Assembly: GCF_002875945.1 (NCBI RefSeq)
Contig: NZ_MCZK01000015.1
Span: forward strand, 1-53,534
Direction of reading: 5' to 3'
Source of the DNA: Vibrio lentus
GTDB lineage: Bacteria > Pseudomonadota > Gammaproteobacteria > Enterobacterales > Vibrionaceae
Length of the DNA: 53,534 bases
The notes under the pieces were generated by a model, which was given only the letters and a program-made list of their open reading frames with translations, was not told the origin of the DNA and searched no databases. Below, piece after piece: positions 35,121 through 45,558 of the stretch (the stretch's first letter is position 1; every line of letters starts with the position of its first letter). The position numbers and the translations under genes were made by a program.

Positions 35121-37613
35121 TTAGAATAAACGCTGGGGTTCACCAAAATAATAACCCTGCAGATAATCGACACCCATATCCTCTGCGATTCGACACACCT
35201 GTTCATTATGTACAAACTCCGCCACTGTCTTGGCGTTCAATATCTGGCACAAGCTAACAAGCTGTTGGGCAATCTTGCGCTGTTTCTTATCTTGGTCGAT
35301 ATTGCGAATCAGGCTGCCATCGAGCTTTATCACCTGTGGCTCAAGCTTCAATATCTCATCAATGTTCGAATAGCCCGATCCAAAATCATCCACGATGATA
35401 TTCACGCCCAAATCACGAAAGTGATTACATATCTCAATCAGCCTGCCGTAATCTTGAATCTGTTCCGTTTCCAACACTTCCAAGCCGATACGTTGCGGAT
35501 GACTAATTTGTTTGATGGCTTGCTCAAGGTGAAGGATGGTTTTCTCGTTGTTGAAATCTTGTGGCGCCAAGTTAATCGAAAACGAATCGGTCCTTTGACT
35601 CATAAAATCAAAGGTACGCGTTATCATCTGGCGACTAAGGCGCGTATAAAGATGGGTGCCTTCGATAATCGGTAAAAACTTACCCGGAGCAATCAGCTGG
35701 CCATCTTCTTCAATTCGAACCAAGCACTCATAGCTTTCAACTTGATGGCTGTGCGCGGACACTATCGGCTGAGAACACGCAACAACGTTTTGATTCAACA
35801 CCGCGCGGCTAACACAAGACAACCAACCTAACTGCTCTTGGCGCTGCTTCTCTAGCTGGATTAATGTTTTAGCACTCACAAGATGCTTGTTTTGACTGAC
35901 TGCACTGCGACGAGCGTCAATGGCCTTGAGTAACAAGTCATCAATCGATGTGGTTGGGAAATCACGACGGCTCGCAACACCGGCACAAATTGAAACCGAG
36001 AGATAATCGATATCCGGTAAGCCCATTGGCTCAAAGTTTACATGTTCGGTTTTATCGGCAAACTCAGAAAATCGCTGATGGATGTGTTCATGACTGGCCC
36101 AGCTTTTAAAAACTACCGCCCACTCGCCAATTCCGATGCTATAAAGCTGACACCCTTCATCAAAAAACTGCCACAACGCCTTCTGAAAATACTCACTCAA
36201 ATCACGAAGCAGCTTGTCACCCACTCGATAACCGTACTTTTCATTGATCTGCCCGAATGTTGTAACCTTCAGCGCCAGTAAATGACTATCAGCATTCATT
36301 TTTGACAGTTTTTCACGCAACACACTTCGATTGGGTAAACCCGTTCGACGATCAATCCGGTAACTGGCGGTCAATGCCGTGGCTTGCTGCTGGATCTTAC
36401 TCGCCATACTGTTGTTCATGTCATCAACATCGAGCAAGGCATTACGAATCAATGAAAATAAGGGCGATATGTTTGTGGCCGGTTGCGTCTCAAGTGGAAC
36501 GGCACCTTCAGCTGCAATCGCTCCCTCTCTTAAAGTGAGATACGTTAGGCTGTGATGCAAAATGCGTTGCTGTTCATCATCTTGATAAAGCTCGCCCATA
36601 CAATACACACCATAGGTGTCTGCCAGGTTTTGAAAAACCTCCACCTCTTGGTTGCCATCAATAAAATCGATACGAGAAGTGCAGTTATAGATAAAGAACT
36701 GTTGCGGAGCATGAACGCCAATTTGTTGAACGCCAAGCCGTATCTGCTCCAAAGTCAGGGAAGGATGGTCATAACAAAACCTCACCTCTTCACCTAACTG
36801 AAACGAGCCACTGAATTCAACCTCCCCCAATTCAGTGACCTTAAGTGGCAGATGGATATTCTGCTCTTTCGGATCACCGACCATCAAAGGGAAGTTATGC
36901 AGCTGTTCAAAGGGAACTTCAAAACCATCGGCCAGATAACGATTATACAAATCACGAATCGGCATGCCGTCTAATTCAGCCAAGCGGTTACCTTCAGCGC
37001 CAGTAACTCGAAAGGTTCGCCCTATCGGGTTCCACTCGGTGTAATAGCCTTTGGTTACTGCTAGCTCAGAGCTATGTAAGGCCAACATTACGTATGCATT
37101 TTCGTAGCAATGGCCATTCAACACAACCCATCGTCCGCTATCGGTGATGGTGGAAGCGCCACCACATATAGGCAGTGAGTATCTGGATTGTTCAAACGCA
37201 GCAAACAAGGCTCTGTTGTTTATCTGCAAGCGATCGGCAAAACAGATAATACTTTGGGTCTGAGCGGTGCATCCCAACTGTTCCCACATCGATTGGCTAT
37301 CAACTTGTGGCTGCTCGCTATATTCTACGACACCACAAGAAAATGAAGTGCTGTCAAAGCGAGTAACAATTAGGTACAAGCCCTGATGTAAAATGACACC
37401 TTGGCTGATGTAATGATTGGCACTACAACCAATGAGCTTTGCGTTGGGGAAAGTCGATTGAATTACTTGGCAGGCAGCCAAAACCGAACCTTTCTCGAAA
37501 GACGAAAACACCTGAATCAGTAGGCTTTCATGTGTATGAAAATCTATCTTTTCCAATTCACGTTGGGTTTGTTCTATGTCTTGTATCAGGAGAGAGGTCG
37601 ACTGCATATTCAC
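35121..37613 (-). CDS. FIST-GGDEF-EAL protein, probable c-di-GMP phosphodiesterase (copy 1)
   Basis: The 830-residue protein has a FIST sensory module (about residues 30-380, with the LPICGGAS motif), a degenerate GGDEF domain (about 420-570; the signature reads GIGEW) and an EAL domain (about 590-830). In the EAL part the ECL variant of the motif, NLAPQD, LEVLE, DDFGSGYS, IKLDGS, AEFVH and LQGYYFGEP are all present, so catalysis is plausible. FIST domains are thought to sense small molecules such as amino acids. No membrane segment is seen. It lies downstream of a close paralogue, both facing left. Confidence 0.9.
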   Translation of the reverse strand: MNMQSTSLLIQDIEQTQRELEKIDFHTHESLLIQVFSSFEKGSVLAACQVIQSTFPNAKLIGCSANHYISQGVILHQGLYLIVTRFDSTSFSCGVVEYSEQPQVDSQSMWEQLGCTAQTQSIICFADRLQINNRALFAAFEQSRYSLPICGGASTITDSGRWVVLNGHCYENAYVMLALHSSELAVTKGYYTEWNPIGRTFRVTGAEGNRLAELDGMPIRDLYNRYLADGFEVPFEQLHNFPLMVGDPKEQNIHLPLKVTELGEVEFSGSFQLGEEVRFCYDHPSLTLEQIRLGVQQIGVHAPQQFFIYNCTSRIDFIDGNQEVEVFQNLADTYGVYCMGELYQDDEQQRILHHSLTYLTLREGAIAAEGAVPLETQPATNISPLFSLIRNALLDVDDMNNSMASKIQQQATALTASYRIDRRTGLPNRSVLREKLSKMNADSHLLALKVTTFGQINEKYGYRVGDKLLRDLSEYFQKALWQFFDEGCQLYSIGIGEWAVVFKSWASHEHIHQRFSEFADKTEHVNFEPMGLPDIDYLSVSICAGVASRRDFPTTSIDDLLLKAIDARRSAVSQNKHLVSAKTLIQLEKQRQEQLGWLSCVSRAVLNQNVVACSQPIVSAHSHQVESYECLVRIEEDGQLIAPGKFLPIIEGTHLYTRLSRQMITRTFDFMSQRTDSFSINLAPQDFNNEKTILHLEQAIKQISHPQRIGLEVLETEQIQDYGRLIEICNHFRDLGVNIIVDDFGSGYSNIDEILKLEPQVIKLDGSLIRNIDQDKKQRKIAQQLVSLCQILNAKTVAEFVHNEQVCRIAEDMGVDYLQGYYFGEPQRLF

Positions 37614-37799
37614 ATTAATCGTTGCGTTAATGATTTGTTATTGTGCTTATTATAGATAAGGCTTGCACGGAATACTTACAATCGTCTTGTAAATAATGTG
37701 ACGTTAGTTAGACATCACTCATTCCACCAAAAAACAGTCATTAATGGTGGCTGAGCGCTTTCAAAGTAAAGGATGGCAGGATTTTACGAGCTTTAACAA

Positions 37800-40298
37800 C
37801 TAAAACAGTCGCTTAGGCTCGCCAAAGTAATAACCTTGCAGGTAATCGACACCCATTTGCTCCGCTATCTCACAAACCTGTTGGTTATGAACAAATTCAG
37901 CAACTGTTTTGGCATTAAACACTTGGCATAAGCGAACCAGCTGAGATGCGATGTTTCTTTGCTTTTGGTCTTTATCGATATTACGAATCAAGCTGCCATC
38001 TAGCTTGATGATCTGCGGCTCGAGTTTGATGATTTCATCAATGTTGGAATAACCCGAGCCAAAATCATCAACAATGATTCTCGCACCGAGTGCACGGAAG
38101 TGATCACACACCTCAATCATGCGGCCGTAATCTTTGATCTGCTCAGACTCGAGTACTTCTAAGCCAAGTCGAGTGGGATCGTTCATCCCACTAATCGCAG
38201 CTTCGAGAATCTCTAGCGTCTTATCGCTCAATAGGTCTTGTGGAGAGAGGTTAATCGAGAACGGGCTCTGCTTATCCGCCATATAACCAATGGTGTTCTT
38301 AATCATATGTCGACTAAGGCGAGTATAAAGATGCGTGTCAGCAATCATAGGTAAGAACTTACCCGGTGGCACAATCGTCCCGTCGGCTTCCATGATTCTG
38401 ACCAAACACTCTTGGCCAATCATTTCGTGGGTACCCGCTGCAACAATAGGCTGTGAGTAAGTGATGATGTTCTGATCTAAGATTGCTCGGCTTACACAGC
38501 TCAACCAACCGAGCTGTTCCTTACGATCTTCCTCACTCACCTGAATGTCTTTCGCGTTAGTAATATGGGTGTTATTACGCACTCCATAACGTCGAGCTTC
38601 AATCGCTTTCAATAAGATCTCATCACCGCTGTCGGTTAAGAAGTCACAACGACTGGCAAAACCACCACACAGCGAAACCGACAGATAATCAATATCGGTT
38701 AATCCATACGGCTCAAAATTAATGTGTTCAATGTCATCAGCAAACTCAATGAAGCGTTGCTCTATCTTCCCGCTATCGATACTCGCATTAAAGATGATCG
38801 CCCACTCACCAACACCAATACTGAACAGCTCGACCTGAACCTTGGATTCCTTCACGACACGAAGGTGTAATCGCTCAACAAAATGATTCGAAAGGTCGAG
38901 TAACAGCTGATCACCCACTTGATAACCATACTTCTCGTTAACCTGATGGAAATTAGTCAGCTTTAGAGTCAGAAGGTGTTCACTGAACAGAATCGTATTA
39001 AGGCGTTCTTTTAATACAATGCGATTAGGCAGCCCGGTACGCGAGTCAATTCGGTAACTCTCAGTTAGACGGCGTGCCTGCTGATGAAGTTTTTTCTCCA
39101 TCTGGGTATTAATGCTGTCTAAGTCCGCAACCGCATTTCTCACCAAATTGAGCAGCGGTGATACCGTAGAATCACAATGGAAATCATCACAACGAAATTC
39201 GTCTATTTCATCCGACTCTCTCATCGCAATGTAGGTGAGGCTGTGATGAAGTATGTCTTGGCGATCTTCATTGCGGTAGAGCTCACCCATGCAGTAAGCA
39301 CCGCTGGCCTTCACAATGCCTTCAAATGGCTTTAGTTCGAGCTTACTGTCGATGAATTCAAGTCGAGAGACACAGTTATAAATGATCACCGATTCTGGTT
39401 GGTGCATCGCAAGCACCTCGGCACCATGACGCACTTTTTCAGCGGTTAAAGACGGGTGGTTATAACAGAACTGCGCTTCTTCTCCGACATGCCAAGGGCT
39501 ATCAAACTCAATACTGCCATCGTCATTGATACGAAGAGGCGTTGAAATCCCCTTCTTTCTTCCGAGTTCACGATAAAGCGGGAAACTCATTAACTGACTA
39601 AATGGGAGATCTTTGCCATCAGCAAGGTAATGTTTGAACACGTCAATGGCGGGCTTGTCATTCAATGCATATAAGCGGTTGCCCTCAGCTTGAGTGACTC
39701 TCAACTTCATTCCAATAGGGTTCCACTCAGAATACGCGTCCGACCAAACCTTCAACTTTGGGTTGGTCAAAGCAACTGCAACACAAGCGTGCTGATAGGT
39801 CTCTTCGTTATGCATAACCCAACGGCCAAAATCATTCTCATGGCAGAGTCCACCAGCCACCGGCAAGGTATAAGGCAGATTTTCAAAAGCGCCATAAATC
39901 GGATAATCGCGCCCTTCAACCTGATCACACAGGCTAATCACAGTTTTGGTATCTTTAGAAAGAGATAATTGAGCCACCAGAGCTTGGCTATCGTGGTTCG
40001 GATTGCCAGTAAAAGGCTGCACAGCAGAGGTTAAATGAGTTTCATCAAACTCGCTGATAATCACTAAGGTACAAGCGCTTTCAAGGCAGTTATCACAAAT
40101 AACATGACGTGCACTTTGGCCTATCAATATGGAATGATTTAGATGCTTGAGAGCAACACTCGCAATGCGTCGAGCAACGTCTGGAGATTGGGCTGAAAAG
40201 AGTTGAATTAGGTATTGCTTGCGGTCACACCATTCTCGCTGTTCAAATTGAGATTTAAATAACTCCTCAGTATTTGCGAGAAATGTAAATGTTTGCAT
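37800..40298 (-). CDS. FIST-GGDEF-EAL protein, probable c-di-GMP phosphodiesterase (copy 2)
   Basis: The 832-residue paralogue has the same order: FIST (about 30-380, with LPVAGGLC), GGDEF with GVGEW in place of the signature, and an EAL domain with ECLVRI, NLSPQD, LEVLE, DDFGSGYS, IKLDGS, AEFVH and LQGYYFGEP. The two proteins share long identical stretches in the EAL domain and diverge more in the FIST module, so different ligands are plausible. It is cytoplasmic. The gap to copy 1 is 186 bp, so each may have its own promoter. Confidence 0.9.
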   Translation of the reverse strand: MQTFTFLANTEELFKSQFEQREWCDRKQYLIQLFSAQSPDVARRIASVALKHLNHSILIGQSARHVICDNCLESACTLVIISEFDETHLTSAVQPFTGNPNHDSQALVAQLSLSKDTKTVISLCDQVEGRDYPIYGAFENLPYTLPVAGGLCHENDFGRWVMHNEETYQHACVAVALTNPKLKVWSDAYSEWNPIGMKLRVTQAEGNRLYALNDKPAIDVFKHYLADGKDLPFSQLMSFPLYRELGRKKGISTPLRINDDGSIEFDSPWHVGEEAQFCYNHPSLTAEKVRHGAEVLAMHQPESVIIYNCVSRLEFIDSKLELKPFEGIVKASGAYCMGELYRNEDRQDILHHSLTYIAMRESDEIDEFRCDDFHCDSTVSPLLNLVRNAVADLDSINTQMEKKLHQQARRLTESYRIDSRTGLPNRIVLKERLNTILFSEHLLTLKLTNFHQVNEKYGYQVGDQLLLDLSNHFVERLHLRVVKESKVQVELFSIGVGEWAIIFNASIDSGKIEQRFIEFADDIEHINFEPYGLTDIDYLSVSLCGGFASRCDFLTDSGDEILLKAIEARRYGVRNNTHITNAKDIQVSEEDRKEQLGWLSCVSRAILDQNIITYSQPIVAAGTHEMIGQECLVRIMEADGTIVPPGKFLPMIADTHLYTRLSRHMIKNTIGYMADKQSPFSINLSPQDLLSDKTLEILEAAISGMNDPTRLGLEVLESEQIKDYGRMIEVCDHFRALGARIIVDDFGSGYSNIDEIIKLEPQIIKLDGSLIRNIDKDQKQRNIASQLVRLCQVFNAKTVAEFVHNQQVCEIAEQMGVDYLQGYYFGEPKRLF

Positions 40299-40466
40299 GC
40301 CAACCCTTGTTCAAAATCGAATGAAATGAGAACCCGCAACCACTGCTATGATTGAAATGAATCGATAAAAAGTAGTCGCCAATTATCCTAGCCTAAACAG
40401 GCATTTAATTACGACTAATGTAACAATTCAATATCATAAATGCGACCCAATAGCTTACCGTAGCTA

Positions 40467-41183
40467 TTAAATTAGTCGCATGAGATCGCTAAGTTGCTCT
40501 ATTTCAACATCAGGGAGCACACTCGCCTTCGAGGAGAGGTATAAATTGGAACCAGTGTCATTAAACCAGCACGCTTGGAAGCCATTTTTCTTAGCTCCGT
40601 AGACATCCGTTCTCAGATGGTCACCCACATGAAGAATATTGGTCGCATCACAATCTAAGTACTGCTGCGCTTTTTCAAACATATCTGGATACGGTTTTGC
40701 TCTGCCATCAGGGCCGGCTTTGAGGATTAATTGAAAGTAATGCCCTAAGCCAATTTTATGCGGATCGACATTACCATTGGTAATCGCCACCAAAGGAATA
40801 CGCTGGCTAAGCTCAGCCATCACTCGGTGCGTTTCTTGAGGAACATCCACCTGATTGCGCAACCATAAAGCATGCTCTATACCTTCACGAGCCGCCTGTT
40901 CTGCTTGCTGCTGAGAGTATCCCAATAGTAGCAAACCACTCTTAATCTGTGTTTCACGCCACACGGTGACATCATGTTTTAATGCTGGGTTTTCAGAGGC
41001 GACTTGTTGTTTGATACCTTGCCACTCTTCCAACGAAAGAGAAGCCGACACAGGATGCTTTTGATACAGCCACTGCGCCATCTCTTTCTCAACCTTCATG
41101 ATCACAGGCCAGTTGTCGTACAAGGTATCATCCAAATCAAAGGTCATGGCTTTGATGGGCTTTAACCCTCGATAAATTCGCAT
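40467..41183 (-). CDS. yigB: HAD-family FMN/5-amino-6-(5-phospho-D-ribitylamino)uracil phosphatase YigB
   Basis: YigB dephosphorylates a riboflavin precursor and FMN. The 238-residue HAD protein has motif I MTFDLDDTLYDN, motif II VAITNGN, and motif III/IV GRAKPYPDMF and HVGDHLRTDVYGA. It lies 15 bp after xerC at the end of the lysA-dapF-DUF484-xerC cluster. Confidence 0.92.
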   Translation of the reverse strand: MRIYRGLKPIKAMTFDLDDTLYDNWPVIMKVEKEMAQWLYQKHPVSASLSLEEWQGIKQQVASENPALKHDVTVWRETQIKSGLLLLGYSQQQAEQAAREGIEHALWLRNQVDVPQETHRVMAELSQRIPLVAITNGNVDPHKIGLGHYFQLILKAGPDGRAKPYPDMFEKAQQYLDCDATNILHVGDHLRTDVYGAKKNGFQACWFNDTGSNLYLSSKASVLPDVEIEQLSDLMRLI

Positions 41184-41198
41184 AGTTAAACCCTTAAT

Positions 41199-42131
41199 CT
41201 AATCTTTATTCTTCTTACGAGCTCTTGGATGAGCTTGGTCATAAGCTTGTGCTAAATGTTGGAAATCTAAATGGGTGTACACTTGTGTGGTCGAGATGTT
41301 TTCATGTCCGAGCAACTCTTGGACCGCACGAAGGTTTTGGCTTGATTCAAGCACATGCGTTGCAAACGAGTGACGCAATTTGTGTGGGCTAATATGACTG
41401 GCAACAGCCTGCTTCTTGCCCCACTCTTCCATACGCTTCTGAACACTGCGATGAGAAATACGAGTACCGAGTTTAGAGACAAACAGTGCAGGCTCACCCG
41501 GCGAAGCGAGTTCACCGCGTACTTTTAACCATTTATCGACCCACTCTTTGGCTAAACCGGAAAACGGTGCTTTGCGTTCTTTGTCACCCTTACCAATCAC
41601 TCGGATTTCGCCCTGTCGAGCCAACACATCTCTCAGGTTGATCCCGACCAGTTCGGCCAATCGTAATCCCGCGCCATACATCACTTCCATCATCGCTCGG
41701 TCACGAATCGATAATGGATCATCCTCATTCACATCAAGCAGTTGACCCACTTCATCGACATCAAGATTTTTAGGTAAAGGGCGTTGTTTACGAGGCGCTG
41801 AGACACCTTTAGCTGGGTTAGCTGACATCTCTCCACGCAATACAAGGAAATCAAAGAAGCTGCGCAATGAAGATAAGCGAGTCGCAATACTGCTGGCTTT
41901 CATACCCTCACGCATACCTTTACTGGCGAGTTGTCTTACCCATGCAGCGTCCACTTGAGTCCAATCTTTCAGCCCTAGTGTGACTAAATGAGCGGCCATG
42001 GTCTCGAGCTGTTGTCGGTAATTGCGTTGGGTGTGTAGGCTGAGTCCCTTCTCGCTTCTGAGATATTCATAGAAGCGAGATAGTGGCTTTTGAAGGCTGT
42101 TAGGAAGAGGTATTTTGGGCTCTAGGCTCAT
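41199..42131 (-). CDS. xerC: Tyrosine recombinase XerC
   Basis: XerC with XerD resolves chromosome dimers at dif. The 310-residue protein shows an N-terminal SAM-like domain (about 15-100) and the catalytic residues Arg (GAGLRLAEL), Lys (GKGDKER), His-x-x-Arg (HKLRHSFATH), His (LLGHENI) and Tyr (VYTHLDF). The gene overlaps the end of the DUF484 gene by 32 bp. Confidence 0.97.
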   Translation of the reverse strand: MSLEPKIPLPNSLQKPLSRFYEYLRSEKGLSLHTQRNYRQQLETMAAHLVTLGLKDWTQVDAAWVRQLASKGMREGMKASSIATRLSSLRSFFDFLVLRGEMSANPAKGVSAPRKQRPLPKNLDVDEVGQLLDVNEDDPLSIRDRAMMEVMYGAGLRLAELVGINLRDVLARQGEIRVIGKGDKERKAPFSGLAKEWVDKWLKVRGELASPGEPALFVSKLGTRISHRSVQKRMEEWGKKQAVASHISPHKLRHSFATHVLESSQNLRAVQELLGHENISTTQVYTHLDFQHLAQAYDQAHPRARKKNKD

Positions 42132-42798
42132 TATTTATCTGCCAAGGTAAGGTGTCCGCCAAATGAGCAACAACAAGCGCTAAATGGCGTAAAAAGAGCG
42201 TATCCATATGAGGTTGGAAATGGCCGCCATCTTCGCTAGAAAAGGCGAGCAAGCCCAATGGAGACTGCTTAGCAAGCGGAAGTACTACATAAGAGCCTAG
42301 CTCTGGAACTGGAAAATCACCAAACAAATCTTGTCTGTCCGTTTTTCTCAAGCGCCCTAAATAAGCATCTTTACCGTTGAAATGGTTCAATGAAAACTTC
42401 GAATAACGCTCTCCATTAAGCTGGTAAAAGCCCAACTGAGACAGTACGCGAATATGAGCTTTCAAACCTAATTCAATCGCCTTTTGTTCAACCGCCTTAA
42501 TGACTTGCATGAAGTCACTGCACTTCAATACCTGAGCTTGCAGATCCATAAACTCATAAAAAGTTTTGTCGTTATTCGCAGCCAGTGACATCAAGCCAGT
42601 GATCTCTTCTTCTAACTCTTCGATTCTCTGGCGTTGACGCTTAAGCTGAACCTCAACCAAAGAAACCGCGCCCTGCTCAACATTGTTAACAGCAAGGCGA
42701 TCAACCAGATTTCTTCTGTCTTGAAAAAAATCTGGGTTATCACGTAAATATTCCGCGACCACTTCTGCGGTGAGTGCGTCGGCTTCAACGTAAGACAA
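42100..42798 (-). CDS. DUF484 family protein
   Basis: The 232-residue cytosolic protein has a coiled-coil N-terminal part (about residues 45-75, RQRIEELEEEI) and a GAF-like C-terminal domain. It is always found between dapF and xerC in gammaproteobacteria, and that position is kept here. Function is unknown. It overlaps xerC. Confidence 0.92.
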   Translation of the reverse strand: MSYVEADALTAEVVAEYLRDNPDFFQDRRNLVDRLAVNNVEQGAVSLVEVQLKRQRQRIEELEEEITGLMSLAANNDKTFYEFMDLQAQVLKCSDFMQVIKAVEQKAIELGLKAHIRVLSQLGFYQLNGERYSKFSLNHFNGKDAYLGRLRKTDRQDLFGDFPVPELGSYVVLPLAKQSPLGLLAFSSEDGGHFQPHMDTLFLRHLALVVAHLADTLPWQINNEPRAQNTSS

Positions 42799-42843
42799 AA
42801 CCTATCCTTTATTTTTTATGAATCTATTTGTTATCAGTCATTA

Positions 42844-43674
42844 TTAGCAAGAAAGTTGACCATCAAACACATGCGTTGCAGGGCCTGTCATAAACAGAGG
42901 TTTACCCGGACCTTGCCAGCTAATGTGTAAGTCACCGCCAGGTAGACGAACTTTCACATTCTCAGCCAGTAAGCCTTGAGTAATACCAACCGCAACTGCG
43001 CCACATGCGCCGCTACCACATGCCTGAGTTTCACCCGCGCCGCGTTCGTAAACACGTAAACGAACCTCTTCACGGTTAACCACTTGCATAAAGCCAGCGT
43101 TAACACGCTCAGGGAAGCGTTCATGTGATTCAAGAAGCGGACCTAAGGTCTCCACATCGGCAATATCGACGTCATCAACAACAGTAACCACATGCGGGTT
43201 ACCCATGCTTACGGCACCGCAGAACAAGGTGTGCACATCCGTTCTCAGGATATACGTCTTCTCTGGCTGCTTTGCCTTGAATGGAATCTTGCCTGGTTCG
43301 AACTCAGGAATGCCCATGTTCACCGTGATCTGGTCATTGTCTTCAATCTTGAGAACCATTTTTCCTTTCTTGGTGCTCACGTTGATGCTGTACTTATTCG
43401 TTAAGCCTTTCATGCGAACGAATCGTGCAAAACAACGAGCGCCATTGCCACACTGCTCCACTTCACTGCCATCCGCATTGAATATGCGGTAATGGAAGTC
43501 AGTTTCTGGATCATAGGGAGCCTCAACCACAAGTAGCTGATCAAAACCCACACCAGTGTGACGATCCGCCAAACGACGGATCAAATCTGGAGAAAAGAAA
43601 ATATTTTGAGTAATGCAGTCCACGACCATGAAATCATTGCCCAAACCATGCATTTTAGAAAAGTGGAAGTGCAT
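42844..43674 (-). CDS. dapF: Diaminopimelate epimerase DapF
   Basis: DapF interconverts LL- and meso-diaminopimelate for lysine and peptidoglycan synthesis. The 276-residue protein has both catalytic cysteines, in EQCGNGARC and in [10 protein letters not shown]. It follows lysA by 11 bp. Confidence 0.98.
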   Translation of the reverse strand: MHFHFSKMHGLGNDFMVVDCITQNIFFSPDLIRRLADRHTGVGFDQLLVVEAPYDPETDFHYRIFNADGSEVEQCGNGARCFARFVRMKGLTNKYSINVSTKKGKMVLKIEDNDQITVNMGIPEFEPGKIPFKAKQPEKTYILRTDVHTLFCGAVSMGNPHVVTVVDDVDIADVETLGPLLESHERFPERVNAGFMQVVNREEVRLRVYERGAGETQACGSGACGAVAVGITQGLLAENVKVRLPGGDLHISWQGPGKPLFMTGPATHVFDGQLSC

Positions 43675-43685
43675 AACGCTTAAAA

Positions 43686-44939
43686 TTACTCCGGAAGAAT
43701 GTTTTCAAGTTCCCACAGACTCGTAAGCTCTTCACGCTGACGAACCAAGTGAGTTTTATCGCCATCAACCATAACTTCAGCCGCACGCGAACGAGTGTTG
43801 TAGTTAGATGACATAGCGAAGCCATAAGCACCAGCAGAACGAACGGCCAGTAGATCACCTTCTTCAAGAACAAGGTCACGATCCTTACCTAGGAAGTCAC
43901 CCGTCTCACAGATAGGGCCAACCAAGTCGTAAGTCACGGCTTCACCCTGACGCGGGCTTACAGGAACAATATCCTGCCAAGCTTGGTAAAGTGCCGGGCG
44001 CATCAGGTCGTTCATTGCTGCATCTATGATGGCAAAGTTCTTATGCTCAGTAGGCTTGAGGAACTCGACTTTCGTTAATAATACACCAGCGTTAGCAGCA
44101 ATCGCTCTTCCAGGCTCGAAAATCAGCTCTAGATCAGAATGATTGTCTAGGCGAGCCAACAAAGCTTTCGCGTAGTCTGAAGGTTGTGGTGGTAATTCAT
44201 CACGGTAAACCACGCCCAAACCGCCACCGACATCAAGGTGTTTGATGTTGATGTCATTAGCACGTAGTTGGTCGATCAGTGCAAGCAGGCGGTCAGTGGC
44301 ATCGATGAAAGGTTCGATATCCGTTAGCTGAGAACCGATGTGGCAATCAATACCATGGATAGACAAGTTATCGAGTGTTTTTGCAAACGCATAAACAGCA
44401 GGAGCACGGTCGAAGGCAATGCCGAACTTGTTATCACGCAGACCCGTAGAAATGTAAGGGTGAGTGTTCGCATCAACATCTGGGTTAATACGCAGTGAAA
44501 TCGGCGCCTTAACACCAAGCTCACCAGCCACTTTATTCAGTCGCTCTAGTTCTGGCTCAGACTCTACGTTGAAACATTTAATGTTCAACTCAAGCGCACG
44601 CTTCATTTCAGCGGCTGTTTTGCCGACACCAGAGAACACAACTTTCGCCGGATCGCCACCTGCAGCAACCACACGCTCTAGCTCACCGCCAGATACAATG
44701 TCGAAACCAGAGCCCAAGCGAGCCAAAGTGTTCAACACGCCAAGGTTCGAGTTAGCTTTAACGGCATAACACACCAAGTGTGGATGCTCGCCAACCGACG
44801 AATCAAACGCATTCCAGTGGCGTTCTAATGTTGCACGAGAATATACATACAGCGGTGTACCATATTGCTCTGCTAGTTGTGAAAGTGCGACGTCCTCAGC
44901 CCAAAGCTGGCCATCTTCCTGATAGTTGAAGTAATCCAA
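43686..44939 (-). CDS. lysA: Diaminopimelate decarboxylase LysA
   Basis: LysA is the PLP enzyme of the last lysine step. The 417-residue protein shows the PLP-lysine motif YAVKANSN, the HIGSQL motif, the glycine-rich GGGLGVVY and the active-site ICETGDFLG. It follows lptM closely and precedes dapF, so meso-DAP is made and used from one unit. Confidence 0.98.
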   Translation of the reverse strand: MDYFNYQEDGQLWAEDVALSQLAEQYGTPLYVYSRATLERHWNAFDSSVGEHPHLVCYAVKANSNLGVLNTLARLGSGFDIVSGGELERVVAAGGDPAKVVFSGVGKTAAEMKRALELNIKCFNVESEPELERLNKVAGELGVKAPISLRINPDVDANTHPYISTGLRDNKFGIAFDRAPAVYAFAKTLDNLSIHGIDCHIGSQLTDIEPFIDATDRLLALIDQLRANDINIKHLDVGGGLGVVYRDELPPQPSDYAKALLARLDNHSDLELIFEPGRAIAANAGVLLTKVEFLKPTEHKNFAIIDAAMNDLMRPALYQAWQDIVPVSPRQGEAVTYDLVGPICETGDFLGKDRDLVLEEGDLLAVRSAGAYGFAMSSNYNTRSRAAEVMVDGDKTHLVRQREELTSLWELENILPE

Positions 44940-44980
44940 AGTTCTTATCCCTTATAAATAACGATTTCTGCGTGTTTCAC

Positions 44981-45097
44981 TTATTGTGATTGTTCAGTCT
45001 GCTGAACTTCATCAGGATCGTACAACGGACCCGTTTGACCACAACCAGAAAGTCCAATAACGGACACCATAAACAGAGCGGTAATTAATTTTTTCAT
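44981..45097 (-). CDS. lptM: LPS translocon maturation chaperone LptM (YifL-type lipoprotein)
   Basis: This 38-residue lipoprotein has a signal peptide with lipobox LSGC, then the family signature CGQTGPLYDP. LptM assists LptD folding in the outer membrane. The start is the ATG at 45095-45097; upstream sequence in frame is not family-like. It heads the lysA-dapF cluster and is divergent from cyaY, whose start is about 75 bp away. Confidence 0.9.
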   Translation of the reverse strand: MKKLITALFMVSVIGLSGCGQTGPLYDPDEVQQTEQSQ

Positions 45098-45172
45098 TTT
45101 GCATATCGTGATTATTAACTCAATGCCCCCTATAATCGCACCACACTCAAGAAAAGCAATAGGATAGAAAGG

Positions 45173-45487
45173 ATGAACGATACTGAATTTCATCAGCTGG
45201 TCGATATACAGATGCAAAACATCGAAGAAGCTATCGATGAATCAGAGGCAGATGTTGATTACGAAGTGACTGGTAACGTGATGACGCTGGAGTTTGAAAA
45301 CCGCAGCCAAATTATCATTAACCGCCAAGAACCAATGCGTGAGATCTGGCTAGCGTCTAAATCTGGTGGCTTTCACTTCAAGCTAATTGATGACAAGTGG
45401 ACATGCTCAAAGACAGGCATGGAATTGTTTGAGATGGTAAAAGAAGAATGCGTAAAGCACGCAGGTGAAGAGATCAATTGGGTCTAA
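45173..45487 (+). CDS. cyaY: Frataxin-like iron-binding protein CyaY
   Basis: CyaY binds iron and modulates iron-sulfur assembly on IscS. The 104-residue protein has the acidic first helix (DTEFHQLVD...EEAIDESEADVDYE) and the conserved PMREIWLASKSGGFHF strand. It lies between lptM and cyaA, convergent with cyaA. Confidence 0.96.
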   Translation: MNDTEFHQLVDIQMQNIEEAIDESEADVDYEVTGNVMTLEFENRSQIIINRQEPMREIWLASKSGGFHFKLIDDKWTCSKTGMELFEMVKEECVKHAGEEINWV

Positions 45488-45505
45488 TCATTTGTAAGCA
45501 AAACT

Positions 45506-45535
45506 AAAAAGGAGTGAATCAATCACTCCTTTTTT
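45506..45535. terminator. Bidirectional terminator between cyaY and cyaA
   Basis: The stem AAAAAGGAGTGA / TCACTCCTTTTT encloses a 5-nt loop. Confidence 0.92.
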
Positions 45536-45558
45536 AATATCAATCAGTCTCAATAAGC

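Noticed and set aside
40950..40965. Half match to parS (TGTTTCACG...)
   Set aside because: The right half-site does not match and it lies inside yigB.
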